Source of the DNA: Aliishimia sp963721175
GTDB taxonomy: Bacteria > Pseudomonadota > Alphaproteobacteria > Rhodobacterales > Rhodobacteraceae
Length of the DNA stretch: 64,000 nt
Assembly: GCA_963721175.1 (NCBI GenBank)
Contig: CAVRIG010000012.1
Coordinates: 22,051-86,050, forward strand
Direction of reading: 5' to 3'
Below the pieces are notes generated by a model. It worked only from the letters and a program-made list of their open reading frames with translations. It did no database searches and was not told the DNA's origin. Each line of letters starts with the position of its first letter. The stretch's first letter is position 1. Position numbers and translations under genes: made by a program. Positions 9,403-18,092 of this stretch are shown piece by piece.

Positions 9403-10025
9403 TCTGTTTCCTCGCCAATGGAAGTAGCTGGCGCACTTCGACGGATGTTCGGGTGGGTGATCGCCGGCCCCTCCGCGGGCGTTTCGGGTCGTCGGCGATG
9501 CAGGTTGTTCTGGAGGATCGACTTCACCGAGCTGTAGGTCAGCCCGCCGATCTCGCTGGCGCGCAGGCAGGCGGCCGCGAGCGCATCGCGGCCGTGGGGC
9601 CTGGCGAGCCGGAGAATGCCGAGGCAGGCCCGGAAGCCCTGCTCGGGATGTGGCTTCGTTCGCAGGATGACATCCACGAGGGCGGCGGTGTTGGGGCCGA
9701 TCTTCTCGGCTTTCCGGCGGATCGCGGCGGGCGTCATGCCGGCGTATCGGCGATGGCTGGCGGGCATGTGCGCGGCCACCGTGGTGTGCTTGCGGTTGCC
9801 CGAGGTCCGGACGTGCGAGGCGACGCGCTGGCCATCGTGGAAGATCTCGACGGTCCGGGCCGTGATCCGGACCCAGAGGGTCTTCTTCAGGAGCTGATAC
9901 GGGACCGAGCAGTGATGCTTGCCGACCTCGACGTGGTAATCGAGCCCGACATTGCGTTCGAGCCAGTCGGCATATTCGTAACGGCTGGACGGCAGCGGCT
10001 TCAGCGCTGCAACGCGCAGTTTCGT
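9381..10025 (-). pseudogene. istA: IS21-family transposase IstA, C-terminal fragment
   Basis: From about 10025 the frame reads LRVAALKPLPSSRYEYADW and continues with the beta-barrel C-terminal region (YHVEVGKHHCSVPYQLLK, RTSGNRKHTTVAAHMPASH) and the end TLNLR-like LTYSSVKSILQNNLHRR. The DDE catalytic core and the N-terminal helix-turn-helix are missing. The 5' junction is with the integrase fragment near 10025-10042. Confidence 0.75.
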
Positions 10026-10041
10026 CGCCCGCCTTGTGAAT

Positions 10042-10284
10042 CCCCGGATCCATCCCATCGGCCGCCTTCTTGGCGCGTCCCCGAAGGGCGCGCGCATCGG
10101 CAAGCGACGTGGCAGGCTTGGCGCCGAAGGCAAGGGTCTTCTGCTTTCCGTCGAAGCGGTAGTTGTATCGCCGACGCTTGGAGCCGTTCGTTTGCATCAG
10201 GAGATACAGCCTTTGCGCGTCTGACACTTCATGCGATTTTTCCTGCGGCTTCAGGCCGCGGATCTTCGGATCAGTAAGGGCCAT
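10042..10284 (-). pseudogene. tyrosine integrase (DUF4102 arm-binding domain), N-terminal fragment
   Basis: MALTDPKIRGLKPQEK, then YLLMQTNGSKRRRYNYRFDGKQKTLAFGA with ATSLADAR, is the arm-type DNA-binding domain of P4/CP4-like integrases. Only about 81 of roughly 400 residues remain before the frame passes into IstA sequence. The catalytic RHRY domain is gone. Its start lies 183 bases from the tRNA-Glu 3' end, which suggests that this integrase recombined at that tRNA. Confidence 0.8.
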
Positions 10285-10305
10285 GTGAAGCCCTTTTTGA
10301 TGGTC

Positions 10306-10347
10306 ATGGTATCTGGTCCTTCAGACCATACCACGATCTGATACCAT
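10306..10347. promoter_or_regulatory. nested inverted repeats upstream of the integrase fragment
   Basis: ATGGTATC at 10306 pairs with GATACCAT at 10340, and inside it TGGTC (10314) pairs with GACCA (10324). The structure lies just upstream of the integrase start, between it and tRNA-Glu, and could be an operator or recombination-factor site. No direct test is possible from sequence alone. Confidence 0.35.
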
Positions 10348-10467
10348 CAAAGCTTGGGTCGCATGGAGACGCATGGCATCAATCTAAAGCGCAGTTTGGC
10401 CCTAGTATTGATTTCATTGCACTTTTTAAGGATTTGTTTGTCACAGGGCGAACGAAAAAGCGCCAGT

Positions 10468-10542
10468 TGGTAGCCCGTAGGGGAATCGAACCCCTCTTTC
10501 CAGGTTGAAAACCTGGCGTCCTAACCGATAGACGAACGGGCC
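10468..10542 (-). tRNA. tRNA-Glu (UUC)
   Basis: Read on the minus strand, the gene folds with a 7-bp acceptor stem (GGCCCGT with ACGGGCT, G1-U72 wobble), discriminator A and encoded CCA at 10470-10468. The anticodon stem CCAGG/CCTGG encloses TTTTCAA, giving anticodon UUC. The T arm has GGGGTTCGATTCCCC. Its 3' end faces the island remnant. Confidence 0.95.
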
Positions 10543-10631
10543 AGCCGTGGCTGTGAGCGGTCGTTTAGGGATTCCGGTGCTGTGACGCAAGCGGAAAATG
10601 TGCGACATCCCCGATTCACGCGGCCCCCGAT

Positions 10632-12401
10632 TCACGCTGGCGCCGCATCCTGCAGGCACAACTGCACCGATTGCCGTCCCTGCCAGAGGTTCACCTCCAG
10701 CCGGCCGGCGAGGTGAAAGCGCGCTCCGCCATGCTGTTCGAGCGCGGGACCGAGCGGCCCGTCATAGGCGCCGAAGGAAATGGCGTCGAGGCGCGCGCCG
10801 AGGCCGTCCCCGAACGTGACCTTCAGATGCGTGTCACCGACGCGGCGCGCGGTCAGGATCTGGCAGTCCGCGAAGGCAAAGCGTGGCCCGGGTGCGCCGG
10901 CGCCGAAGGGGCCCGCTTCGTCCAGCATTTCGACAAGATCCAGCGTCGCGGCGGCCGGCATCAACAGGCCAGAGATTCTCAGGTCGGCGGGTCCCAACTC
11001 TCCGGCTCCCTGGCGGGCCAGAAGCTCTTCGAGCCGCTCCATCGCCGGTTCCAGCTTGTCCCGCGCGACGGTCAGACCGGCCGCCATCTTGTGGCCGCCG
11101 CCCTTGATCAGCAGACCTTCGCCCGCCAGCCGTTGCACCGCAGAGCCCAGATCCACGCCGGAGACGGAGCGACCGGAGCCCTTGCCGACACCATCCTCGA
11201 GGCCGATGACAAGCGCGGGCCGGCCGGAGGCTTCCTTCAGGCGCGAAGCCACGATGCCGACAACGCCCGGATGCCAACCTTCGCCCGCTGCCCACACCAG
11301 CGGGGCATCGAACCCGCGATCCTCGGCTTGGGTCATCGCCGCTGCACAGACGGCCGCCTCGATCTCGCGACGCTCGACGTTGAGCGCTTCGAGCCGTTCG
11401 GACAGTGCCTGCGCTTCGGCCAAGTCGTCGGTCGCCAATAGCCGGGCGCCCAGGTCCGCCTGGCCGACGCGGCCGCCCGCATTGACGCGGGGGCCGAGCA
11501 CGTATCCGAGGTGATAGGTCGACGGCGCGCTCTCCAGCCGCGCGCTGTCGCAGAGCGCGACAACACCCACCCGGTCGCGCCGCGCCATGACCTTGAGCCC
11601 CTGCCGGACAAAGGCGCGATTGACACCCACGAGCGGAGCGACGTCCGCAACGGTCGCCAGGGCCACCAGATCCAGCATGTTGAGCAGATCGGGACCCGAC
11701 TGCCCGGCCTCACGCAACTGCCGACCGGCCTCGACCAAAGCCAGGAACACGACGGCCGCAGCGCAGAGATGAGAGAGCCCGCCGTCCTCGTCCTGCCGAT
11801 TGGGGTTCACGACGGCATGGACCGCCGGCAGGATATCGCCGCCCAGGTGATGGTCGAGCACGATCACGTCGACGTCCCCCGCCGCCGCGAGCGCCTCGTG
11901 CGACAGCGTTCCGCAATCGACGCAGAGGATCAGGTCGTGCCGTGCGGCGAGGTCCGCGATGGCCGGGGCATTGGGGCCGTAACCTTCGTCGATCCGATCC
12001 GGCACATAAAGCGTCGCGACCTGGTCGAAATGCCGGAGCCAAACCAGGAGAAGTGCCGCCGAGGCACCGCCGTCCACGTCGTAATCGGCGAAGATCGCGA
12101 TGCGTTCTCGGCTCCGGACGGCCTGCAGAAGGCGCTGTGCCGCCTTTTCCATGTCACGCAGGGAGCGCGGGTCGGGCAGCAGATCGCGCAGGGCGGGTTG
12201 AAGAAATCCGGGCGCTTCACCCGCTAGAACGCCGCGATTGGCCAGAACCTGTGCCACGGGCCGCGGCAGGGAAGCGTCCTGGACCAGAGCCTCGGCGGCG
12301 CGGTCCTCATCCACCGAAGGACCCACCCATCGCCGGCCGGTCAGAGACAGGTCGACGCCGAGAAAGGCAGAGGGATGCAACATCTGGGGGTAGCTGTTCA
12401 T
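10632..12401 (-). CDS. recJ: single-stranded-DNA-specific exonuclease RecJ
   Basis: This 589-residue protein is a DHH-family 5'-3' exonuclease of recombination and mismatch repair. The DHH domain shows D106-YDVDG, VDCG near residue 161 and DHH at 183-185, the Mn-binding motifs. The DHHA1 domain ends with KGGGHKMAAGL and an OB-like C-terminal domain follows. I start at MNSYPQML (12401) because upstream in-frame codons add 15 residues without family support. It is the last gene of a minus-strand hom/VOC/glpX/recJ arrangement; a terminator-like hairpin separates it from glpX, so it probably has its own promoter. Confidence 0.95.
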   Translation of the reverse strand: MNSYPQMLHPSAFLGVDLSLTGRRWVGPSVDEDRAAEALVQDASLPRPVAQVLANRGVLAGEAPGFLQPALRDLLPDPRSLRDMEKAAQRLLQAVRSRERIAIFADYDVDGGASAALLLVWLRHFDQVATLYVPDRIDEGYGPNAPAIADLAARHDLILCVDCGTLSHEALAAAGDVDVIVLDHHLGGDILPAVHAVVNPNRQDEDGGLSHLCAAAVVFLALVEAGRQLREAGQSGPDLLNMLDLVALATVADVAPLVGVNRAFVRQGLKVMARRDRVGVVALCDSARLESAPSTYHLGYVLGPRVNAGGRVGQADLGARLLATDDLAEAQALSERLEALNVERREIEAAVCAAAMTQAEDRGFDAPLVWAAGEGWHPGVVGIVASRLKEASGRPALVIGLEDGVGKGSGRSVSGVDLGSAVQRLAGEGLLIKGGGHKMAAGLTVARDKLEPAMERLEELLARQGAGELGPADLRISGLLMPAAATLDLVEMLDEAGPFGAGAPGPRFAFADCQILTARRVGDTHLKVTFGDGLGARLDAISFGAYDGPLGPALEQHGGARFHLAGRLEVNLWQGRQSVQLCLQDAAPA

Positions 12402-12511
12402 CCGGCCACCATATCCGGGCATTGCGAGTCGGACCAGTGCTTCCACGAAATAATCCGACGCCCGGCTCGTAGTCTACCCGATATCGCGTGCGCGCCTCTT
12501 CTTTGGGTCTG

Positions 12512-12556
12512 AAAATACCTCGGGGGAGTCCCGCAGGGACGGGGGCAGAGCCCCCG
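12512..12556 (-). terminator. double hairpin terminator-like repeat downstream of glpX
   Basis: CGGGGGC-AGA-GCCCCCG (12540-12556) and GTCCC-GCA-GGGAC (12528-12540) form two hairpins about 35 bases beyond the glpX stop. On the minus strand they are followed by GAGGTATTTTCAG, a weak U-run. A similar GC hairpin with this tail recurs downstream of genes in Rhodobacteraceae. Confidence 0.6.
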
Positions 12557-12590
12557 CGCCAGAGCCTCGGCCAAATGCTGCGGCGGAGGT

Positions 12591-13553
12591 TCAGCGCATC
12601 GGGTTGCGGTAATGCACCCGGCGTACGGAGCCGGTCTTGGAGCGCATCAGCAGCGTCTCGGTTTCAATCCAGCCCGGTTCGCGCTTGATGCCGGGCAGAA
12701 GCGTGCCACCGGTGACGCCGGTCGCGGCAAAGATCACATCGGATGTGCACATCTCGTCACGCGAATAGATCTTGTCGAGATCGGTGATCCCGGCCTTCGC
12801 CGCGCGTCCCTTCTCGTCGTCGTTGCGGAAGGTGAGGCGCCCCCAGAGCTGACCGCCCATGCACTTCAGCGCCGCGGCGGCCAGAACGCCCTCTGGAGCG
12901 CCGCCCAGCCCCATGTACATGTCGATCCCGGTCAGCGGCTCGGCGCAGTGCATCACGCCGGCCACATCGCCGTCGGTGATGAGCCGGATGCCCGCACCGG
13001 TCTCGCGGATCGCGGCCACGATGTCGTCATGGCGCGGCCGCTCGAGGACGCAGACGGTGATGTCCTTGGGCCCGCAGGCCTTGGCCTTGGCGAGCGCCCG
13101 CACGCGTTCATCGGGCGACATCTCGAGGCTGACGCAGTCGCGGGGCAGTCCGGGACCGACCGCGAGCTTGTCCATGTAGACGTCGGGCGCGTGCAGCATC
13201 GTGCCGCGCGGCCCCATGGCGATCACGGTCAGCGCGTTCGGCATGTCCTTCGCCGTCAGCGTCGTGCCTTCGAGCGGGTCGAGCGCGATGTCCACCTCGG
13301 GGCCGTTGCCGGTGCCGACCTCCTCGCCGATGAAGAGCATGGGCGCCTCGTCCCGCTCACCTTCGCCGATGACGACGGTGCCGGCGATGTCGAGCAGGTT
13401 GAGCTGGTCCCGCATCGCGTTCACCGCGGCCTGGTCGGCGGCCTTTTCGTCGCCGCGCCCGATCCAGTCTGCGCTCGCGATGGCGGCCTGTTCGGCGACA
13501 CGGGCCAGACCCAGCGAAAGCATGCGGTCGTGGAATTCGGGCAAAGATGTCAT
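12591..13553 (-). CDS. glpX: class II fructose-1,6-bisphosphatase GlpX
   Basis: This 320-residue enzyme converts fructose-1,6-bisphosphate to fructose-6-phosphate in gluconeogenesis. Family features include ADWIGRGDEKAADQAAV near the N-terminus, VVIGEGERDEAPMLF, the metal and phosphate motif DIALDPLEGTT, and MGLGGAPEGVLAAAAL. I start at MTSLPEFHD (13553); the frame is open further upstream but without family similarity. It follows the VOC gene by 26 bases and hom beyond it, a known Rhodobacteraceae order, and ends at a hairpin terminator. Confidence 0.95.
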   Translation of the reverse strand: MTSLPEFHDRMLSLGLARVAEQAAIASADWIGRGDEKAADQAAVNAMRDQLNLLDIAGTVVIGEGERDEAPMLFIGEEVGTGNGPEVDIALDPLEGTTLTAKDMPNALTVIAMGPRGTMLHAPDVYMDKLAVGPGLPRDCVSLEMSPDERVRALAKAKACGPKDITVCVLERPRHDDIVAAIRETGAGIRLITDGDVAGVMHCAEPLTGIDMYMGLGGAPEGVLAAAALKCMGGQLWGRLTFRNDDEKGRAAKAGITDLDKIYSRDEMCTSDVIFAATGVTGGTLLPGIKREPGWIETETLLMRSKTGSVRRVHYRNPMR

Positions 13554-13579
13554 GGGGTCTGTCCTTTGTCGTCGATGTG

Positions 13580-13969
13580 TCAGTCTGTCGAAATCTGTGT
13601 CGAAATCTGGGTGGAGGGCCACCAGGTGACGCCGCCCGGGCCGGTCACGCCGGCGCGCAGGTCGCCGTCGCCCTTGTCTGTCGGCTCCTGCACCGAAACC
13701 CCGCCGGCGGCCAGGGCGGCCACAAAGGTGGCGCGGACGTCAAGAACGTAGACATGCACGTTGGCGGGCGCGCCCTCGGGCATCTGACCCATCATCACGA
13801 CGCTGTCGCCGATCCGCGCTTCGGCATGCATGGGGCTGCCATCCTCGTGGCGGAAGAGGCGCAGGCGCTCCGCACCGAAGGCAGCTTCGAGGAAATCCAG
13901 AAGTGCCTCGATATCGGGAACGACGAGATAAGGCGAGACGTCGGTGTAGCGTTCGGGTTTGTAGCTCAT
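13580..13969 (-). CDS. VOC (glyoxalase/PhnB-like) family protein
   Basis: A protein of about 129 residues with a single vicinal-oxygen-chelate fold: SPYLVVPDIEALLDFLEAAFGAE at the N-terminus, then HAEARIGDSVVMMGQMPEG, and a second beta-alpha unit with VHVYVLDVRATFVAALAAGG. The expected C-terminal metal ligand region is present as WW-P rather than the usual W-F-A-T-H-ED, so the activity is uncertain. Start ATG 13969 overlaps the stop of hom (TGATG), indicating co-translation; a GTG one codon upstream is possible. The substrate is unknown. Confidence 0.75.
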   Translation of the reverse strand: MSYKPERYTDVSPYLVVPDIEALLDFLEAAFGAERLRLFRHEDGSPMHAEARIGDSVVMMGQMPEGAPANVHVYVLDVRATFVAALAAGGVSVQEPTDKGDGDLRAGVTGPGGVTWWPSTQISTQISTD

Positions 13970-15254
13970 CACACGGCCTCGATCCGGAGGACGACGGGCG
14001 GATCCTGCACCACGCCGGTACTGTCCATCGACCCCAGCGCCGCGTCAAGGGCGGCGCGCGTGCAGCGATGCGTGACGATGATCACGGTCGCCACGTCGCC
14101 CGTATGTTCGCGCTGGCGCATGCGGTCGATGGAGACGCCGGCCTCTCCAGGGCCGCGGCCACCTTGGCCAGCGCGCCCGGCTTGTCCGCCAGCGCCAGCC
14201 TGACGTAGAACGGCGCCGGCAGGACGGACCGGGCAGAAGGTTCCGCGGTCAGTGTGCCGGCGGGCTGACCGAAGACCGGCAGCCGCAGACCGCGAGCGAT
14301 GTCGCAGACGTCGCCCATCACCGCGCTCGCGGTCGGTCCTTCGCCAGCGCCGGGTCCACGCAGCACGATCTGCTCGACTGCGTGGCCTTCGATCACCACC
14401 ATGTTGGTCCCGCCCTGCAGAACGCCGAGCGGCGAGATCGCCGGCACCAGGCACGGCATCATCCGCTGTTCCAGCCCGCGGCCGGTCTTCTGCGCGACGC
14501 CCAGCAGCTTGATCCGGTATCCCATGTCTTCGGCGTGGCGGATGTCCTCGATGGTGACCCGTTCGATCCCCTCGATCTCGATGCCGTCGAAATCCACGCG
14601 GGCACCGAACGCGATGGCCGAAAGGATCGCCAGCTTGTGCGCGGCGTCGATGCCGCCCACGTCCAGCGTCGGATCCGCCTCGAGGAAACCGAGCTGGTTG
14701 GCTTCCTCGAACACCTCCTCATAGGGCAGGTCGGCATCCTGCATCCGCGTCAGGATGTAGTTGCAGGTGCCGTTCATCACGCCGAGGACGCGGGTGATCT
14801 CGTTCCCCGCGAGGCTCTCGGTAAGGGATTTCACGACCGGTATGCCGCCCGCGACGGCGGCCTCGAACCGGAGGTTCCGGCCCTCCGCCTCCGCCAGTTC
14901 GGCGAGCGCCTGGCCGTGCATCGCAAGCATCGCCTTGTTGGCGGTCACCACGTCCTTGCCGGCCTTCAGCGCGGCTTCGGTCGCGGCCTTGGCCGGGCCG
15001 TCGGCGCCGCCCATCAGTTCCACGAAGACATCGACGTCGTCCCGCGCGGCAAGGGCCACGGGATCGTCGTCCCAATCGTAGGAGGAGATGTTCACGCCGC
15101 GATCCTTGCCGCGGTTCCGCGCGGACACGGCGGAGATCTCGATGGTCTTGCCGGTGCGCGCCGTCAGCAGCGCCGCCTGGCGCCGCACGATCTTCACCAC
15201 ACCGGTTCCGACCGTGCCCAGACCCGCGATCCCGAGGCGAAGCGTGTCAGTCAT
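13969..15254 (-). CDS. hom: homoserine dehydrogenase, frameshifted near 14143
   Basis: Homoserine dehydrogenase reduces aspartate semialdehyde to homoserine for threonine and methionine synthesis. The NAD(P)-binding motif GIAGLGTVGTGVV is at residues 8-20. The catalytic domain follows (GGIPVVKSLTESLAGN, GTCNYILTRM, DIGGIDAAHK-type motif), and a C-terminal ACT regulatory domain begins at about residue 350. Inside the ACT domain the frame breaks after KVAAALE: one G is missing in GAGAGG, and the other frame resumes EAGVSIDRMRQREHTGDVA and ends at 13969. The reconstructed length is 428 residues, as usual. As written, the first frame would run on to 14082. Confidence 0.92.
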
Positions 15255-15337
15255 GGCGCGGGTCCTTTCCGGGAGCAGTCGGTCCCCGCGGGCTTTAGCG
15301 TCTCGGGCCGCGCCTTGCAACGCAGCAATGCCAAGCA

Positions 15338-15640
15338 CTACTCGCCACCGACGCCACGCCGCATCCTGTCCTGCGTTTCCGGGTCGATCACGCCACCTCG
15401 CAGGGTGTCCGCACGCGCACGCAGGGCTTCCTGGCGGGCCGCGACGGTCTCTTCGGCCTCGCGGGTTTCCTGAGCCTGCTGGCTGCGTTTCTCCGGTGAT
15501 GCCTGCGCGGCGAGGATCGGTTCGAGCGGGACCAGGTCGGGGAAATCCGCCGCCTCTGCCCCCGGTTCGATCGTGCGATCCAGTTCCGGAAACTGGGTGC
15601 AGCCCGCAAGGACCAAGGCAAGAAGACCGGAACGCCACAT
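15338..15640 (-). CDS. small lipoprotein
   Basis: A protein of about 100 residues starting at MWRSGLLALVLAGC, with Cys14 in a clear lipobox (LAGC), so it is exported and lipidated. The mature part is short and charged, with a Glu/Gln/Ala-rich predicted helix (residues 50-85) and the ending RMRRGVGGE. No conserved domain is recognised. It lies upstream of hom on the same strand and is divergent from the TetR gene. Confidence 0.6.
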   Translation of the reverse strand: MWRSGLLALVLAGCTQFPELDRTIEPGAEAADFPDLVPLEPILAAQASPEKRSQQAQETREAEETVAARQEALRARADTLRGGVIDPETQDRMRRGVGGE

Positions 15641-15691
15641 GGGGCAGATCTGCCACGAGCGCGCCGGTCGTGGCAAGCGGCCCTTTTCAAA

Positions 15692-15705
15692 TGAACGCGC
15701 GTTCA
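15692..15705. promoter_or_regulatory. palindromic operator upstream of tetR-type gene
   Basis: TGAACGCGCGTTCA is a perfect 14-base palindrome ending 15 bases before the TetR-family start codon and 51 bases from the divergent lipoprotein start. Its size and place fit autoregulation by the TetR-type protein. Confidence 0.55.
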
Positions 15706-15720
15706 GTTAAGCTCCGAGCC

Positions 15721-16317
15721 ATGGCGCGCACGGCAGGATCGCATTCGGACATCACGGGGCCCCGGATCGAAACGGCGGCACTACGGCTGATCGCGCAGCA
15801 CGGCTTTGCGGCGGTCTCCATGCGCCGGATCGCCTCCGAGGTCGGTGTGCAGGCCGGCGCGCTCTACAACTACATTCCCGACAAGCAGACGCTCCTGGCA
15901 CGGCTGATGATCGGCCATCTGGAGGATCTTCTGGAAAGCTACGAGCCGCCCGCGGACGCGGATCCCGTGGTACGGCTCAATCACTTCGTGCGGTTCCACA
16001 TCGACCAGAACCGCTTGCGCGCCGATGCGGTCTTCGTGGCCTACATGGAGCTGCGCAACCTGAGCGAGGAGAATTTCGCGCAGGTGGAGAAGCTTCGCAA
16101 GCGCTACGAGGGCAAGCTCGAAACCATTCTGCGGGACGGCGCGGCGACGGGCCAGTTCGAACTGCCAGATACCCGCATCGGGACGCGTGCGGTCATCGCG
16201 ATGCTCAACGGGGTGAACACGTGGTTCCGCGAAGGGGGACCTTTGTCGCTGGAAGACGTGCGGGGCATCTACTGGGACATGGTCCGCAAGGCGGTCGCGG
16301 GCACCACGTCCCGTTAA
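15721..16317 (+). CDS. TetR/AcrR family transcriptional regulator
   Basis: A 198-residue repressor. The N-terminal helix-turn-helix spans about residues 15-60 (IETAALRLIAQHGFAAVSMR, then GVQAGALYNYIPDKQTLLA), with the usual LYNYxxDK recognition region. The C-terminal ligand domain is helical and has no family signature that I can name. ATG 15721 is chosen because longer frames upstream run through the operator and the divergent gene. A perfect palindrome immediately upstream suggests autorepression. The ligand and target genes are unknown; the divergent lipoprotein is one candidate. Confidence 0.88.
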   Translation: MARTAGSHSDITGPRIETAALRLIAQHGFAAVSMRRIASEVGVQAGALYNYIPDKQTLLARLMIGHLEDLLESYEPPADADPVVRLNHFVRFHIDQNRLRADAVFVAYMELRNLSEENFAQVEKLRKRYEGKLETILRDGAATGQFELPDTRIGTRAVIAMLNGVNTWFREGGPLSLEDVRGIYWDMVRKAVAGTTSR

Positions 16318-16392
16318 CCCGGCAGCACGCAAATCTAAACGGACATTAACGCCTCCGGCGGCATCATGGGATGCTGCAAGAAGGAGGAATCC

Positions 16393-16902
16393 ATGGAACG
16401 TGAAGCGGCACTGTTCGCCGATGCCAAAATCGACCGGGACCGCGACAAGTTTCTGCGCGAGTTGCTGCGCGACCTGTCCGGCATGCTCGAAGATTCGGTG
16501 GGGGTCGAGGAGGCGGAGACCTTCATCGCCATGGTCGGAAGCCGCATGGGTGTCGCGATGAACGCCGACTACCGTGCCGCCGCCGAGACCGACCGGCTGG
16601 ACGTGAACCAGGTCGCCGCCGCACTGGTCGACCTCAAGGCCCGCATCCAGGGCGGTTTCTCCGTGGAAAGCATCGATGAAGACAAGATCGTCCTGGTCAA
16701 CACCGCATGTCCCTTCGGCAGGCTGGTCGTGGGCCGACCCTCGCTGTGCATGATGACGTCGAACGTGTTCGGACGGATCACGGCCGACAACCTCGGGTAC
16801 GCGCAGATCGATCTGGAGGAAACGATTGCGCGCGGCCACTCCGGATGCCGGGTCGTCGTCTACCTGAAACCCGAAGGACAGGGGCGCGAGTACTTTGGAT
16901 AG
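16393..16902 (+). CDS. methanogen output domain 1 (metOD1) protein
   Basis: A 169-residue soluble protein behind a strong AAGGAGGA site. The second half carries the metOD1 features NTACPFGRLVVGRPSLCMM, with Cys106 and Cys119, and later GHSGCRVVVYL (Cys152), a likely metal or thiol centre. metOD1 is usually a C-terminal output module of signalling proteins; here it stands alone with a helical N-terminus. The gene overlaps the following PAS histidine kinase, so the two probably form one signalling unit. The ligand and output are unknown. Confidence 0.75.
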   Translation: MEREAALFADAKIDRDRDKFLRELLRDLSGMLEDSVGVEEAETFIAMVGSRMGVAMNADYRAAAETDRLDVNQVAAALVDLKARIQGGFSVESIDEDKIVLVNTACPFGRLVVGRPSLCMMTSNVFGRITADNLGYAQIDLEETIARGHSGCRVVVYLKPEGQGREYFG

Positions 16903-18040
16903 CACATTGACGGACCTATCGCTTCACGAAGAAGCCTTCGATCGGTTGCCGATGGCAGCGCTCGTCGTCGACCGTGACGGAACGGTGATGATCTCGAACG
17001 CGGGCATGAACGCGAAACTGCGACAGCATACCGGCGAAACCAGTTGCCTGGATCAGCCGCTGCATGCCATCTTCGCCCGCGACGCGGAATACCTGATGAC
17101 CGATCTGCGCACGGCGGCGAGCGGCGGGCGCCTCATCATGTGGTTGCGCGGCGGCTCCGAACGGCTGTCGGGACGCATGTGCTTTCACGTCACCGCGATA
17201 CCCGGCACGCACCGTCGGGCCGAGCATTTCCTGCTGGTCGAGGACAAGACCAAATCGATGAGCCGGATGTTCTCGGAGATCAACGTCCGGCTCCGGCTGG
17301 CGAACGAACAGACCGCCGAGACGCATCGCAAGCACCTGCAGCTGAAGGAAAATTACGCGACGCTCGAGCAGTTCAGCCTGGTCGCCGCGCATGATCTCAA
17401 GGCGCCGTTGCTGAACATTTCCCTGCTGCTCGAGTTTCTGCAGGAGGAGTATGGCGCGATCCTCGACGGTCCGGCGCAGGATCTCGTGCTCGCAGCCAAG
17501 GAATCCGCGACCCGCTTGCAGAACCTGATCTCGTCGCTTCTGAACCACGCGCGATCCGGCGCGGCGGATCTCAGGCTTCAGACCTTCGATGTGGCGCAAG
17601 CGGTCGACAAGGTCCGGCAGTCGCTGGCCGCCGAGCTTCGGGAAGCCGATGGCGAAATCCGCATGGTCGGTAATCTGGGAACGGTCCGGGCGGACCCCGA
17701 TCTTTTCGGGCAACTCCTGCAGAACACGATTTCGAACGCCATCAAGTACCGGCACCCATCGCGCCCTCCCGTGATCCGGATCGAGCGCGTCCGGCAGAAC
17801 GAGCGTCCGTCCAAGCTTGTCATCAGCGACAACGGACGGGGGTTCGATCCGACCGAGAAGGACCGGCTGTTCGAGCCGTTCAAGCGGCTCATTCCCAAAA
17901 AACAGGTCGAGGGAAGCGGGGTCGGGCTGGCCATTTGCAAGACCGTCTGCAAGCGACATGGCTGGAACATCGAAGCCAATGGTGTGCCCGATGTCGGCGC
18001 GTCCTTTTCCATTGTCGGCATCGACAAGACCTTCGAATAG
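16895..18040 (+). CDS. PAS-domain sensor histidine kinase
   Basis: A 381-residue cytoplasmic kinase without membrane segments. A PAS domain (about residues 15-120) leads into a coiled coil, a HisKA domain with H166-DLKAP and a HATPase domain with the N box (QNTISNAIKYR), G1 DNGRGFD and G2 GSGVGLAICK. The start is taken as TTG 16895, which overlaps the metOD1 stop; a second TTG at 16907 is possible. Co-translation implies that the metOD1 protein is its partner or sensor. No response regulator lies adjacent. Confidence 0.85.
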   Translation: MDSTLTDLSLHEEAFDRLPMAALVVDRDGTVMISNAGMNAKLRQHTGETSCLDQPLHAIFARDAEYLMTDLRTAASGGRLIMWLRGGSERLSGRMCFHVTAIPGTHRRAEHFLLVEDKTKSMSRMFSEINVRLRLANEQTAETHRKHLQLKENYATLEQFSLVAAHDLKAPLLNISLLLEFLQEEYGAILDGPAQDLVLAAKESATRLQNLISSLLNHARSGAADLRLQTFDVAQAVDKVRQSLAAELREADGEIRMVGNLGTVRADPDLFGQLLQNTISNAIKYRHPSRPPVIRIERVRQNERPSKLVISDNGRGFDPTEKDRLFEPFKRLIPKKQVEGSGVGLAICKTVCKRHGWNIEANGVPDVGASFSIVGIDKTFE

Positions 18041-18060
18041 CGCGCCCTTCGCCCGGAGGC

Positions 18061-18088
18061 GCCCGCCCGGGTGCGATGCCGGGCGGGC
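18061..18088. terminator. bidirectional terminator hairpin
   Basis: GCCCGCCCGG (18061-18070) and CCGGGCGGGC (18079-18088) form a perfect 10-bp stem with an 8-base loop between the convergent histidine kinase and pirin genes. It has no long U-run, so its strength is uncertain. Confidence 0.65.
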
Positions 18089-18092
18089 CGGA

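Larger units (their letters stand above)
8412..10467 (-). mobile_element. mosaic of IS110, IS21 and integrase fragments at an island edge
   Basis: From the tRNA-Glu 3' end outward, the minus strand holds an N-terminal tyrosine-integrase fragment, an IS21 istA C-terminal fragment, an istB N-terminal fragment and an IS110 N-terminal fragment. None is complete. An integrase start facing away from a tRNA 3' end is the usual arrangement for a tRNA-integrated island, so I infer that the island was inserted at tRNA-Glu and later invaded and trimmed by insertion sequences. Confidence 0.7.

Noticed and set aside
15088..15720. N-terminal extension of about 211 residues of the TetR protein
   Set aside because: The extension runs antisense through hom and the lipoprotein gene and across the operator. 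The HTH starts right after ATG 15721.
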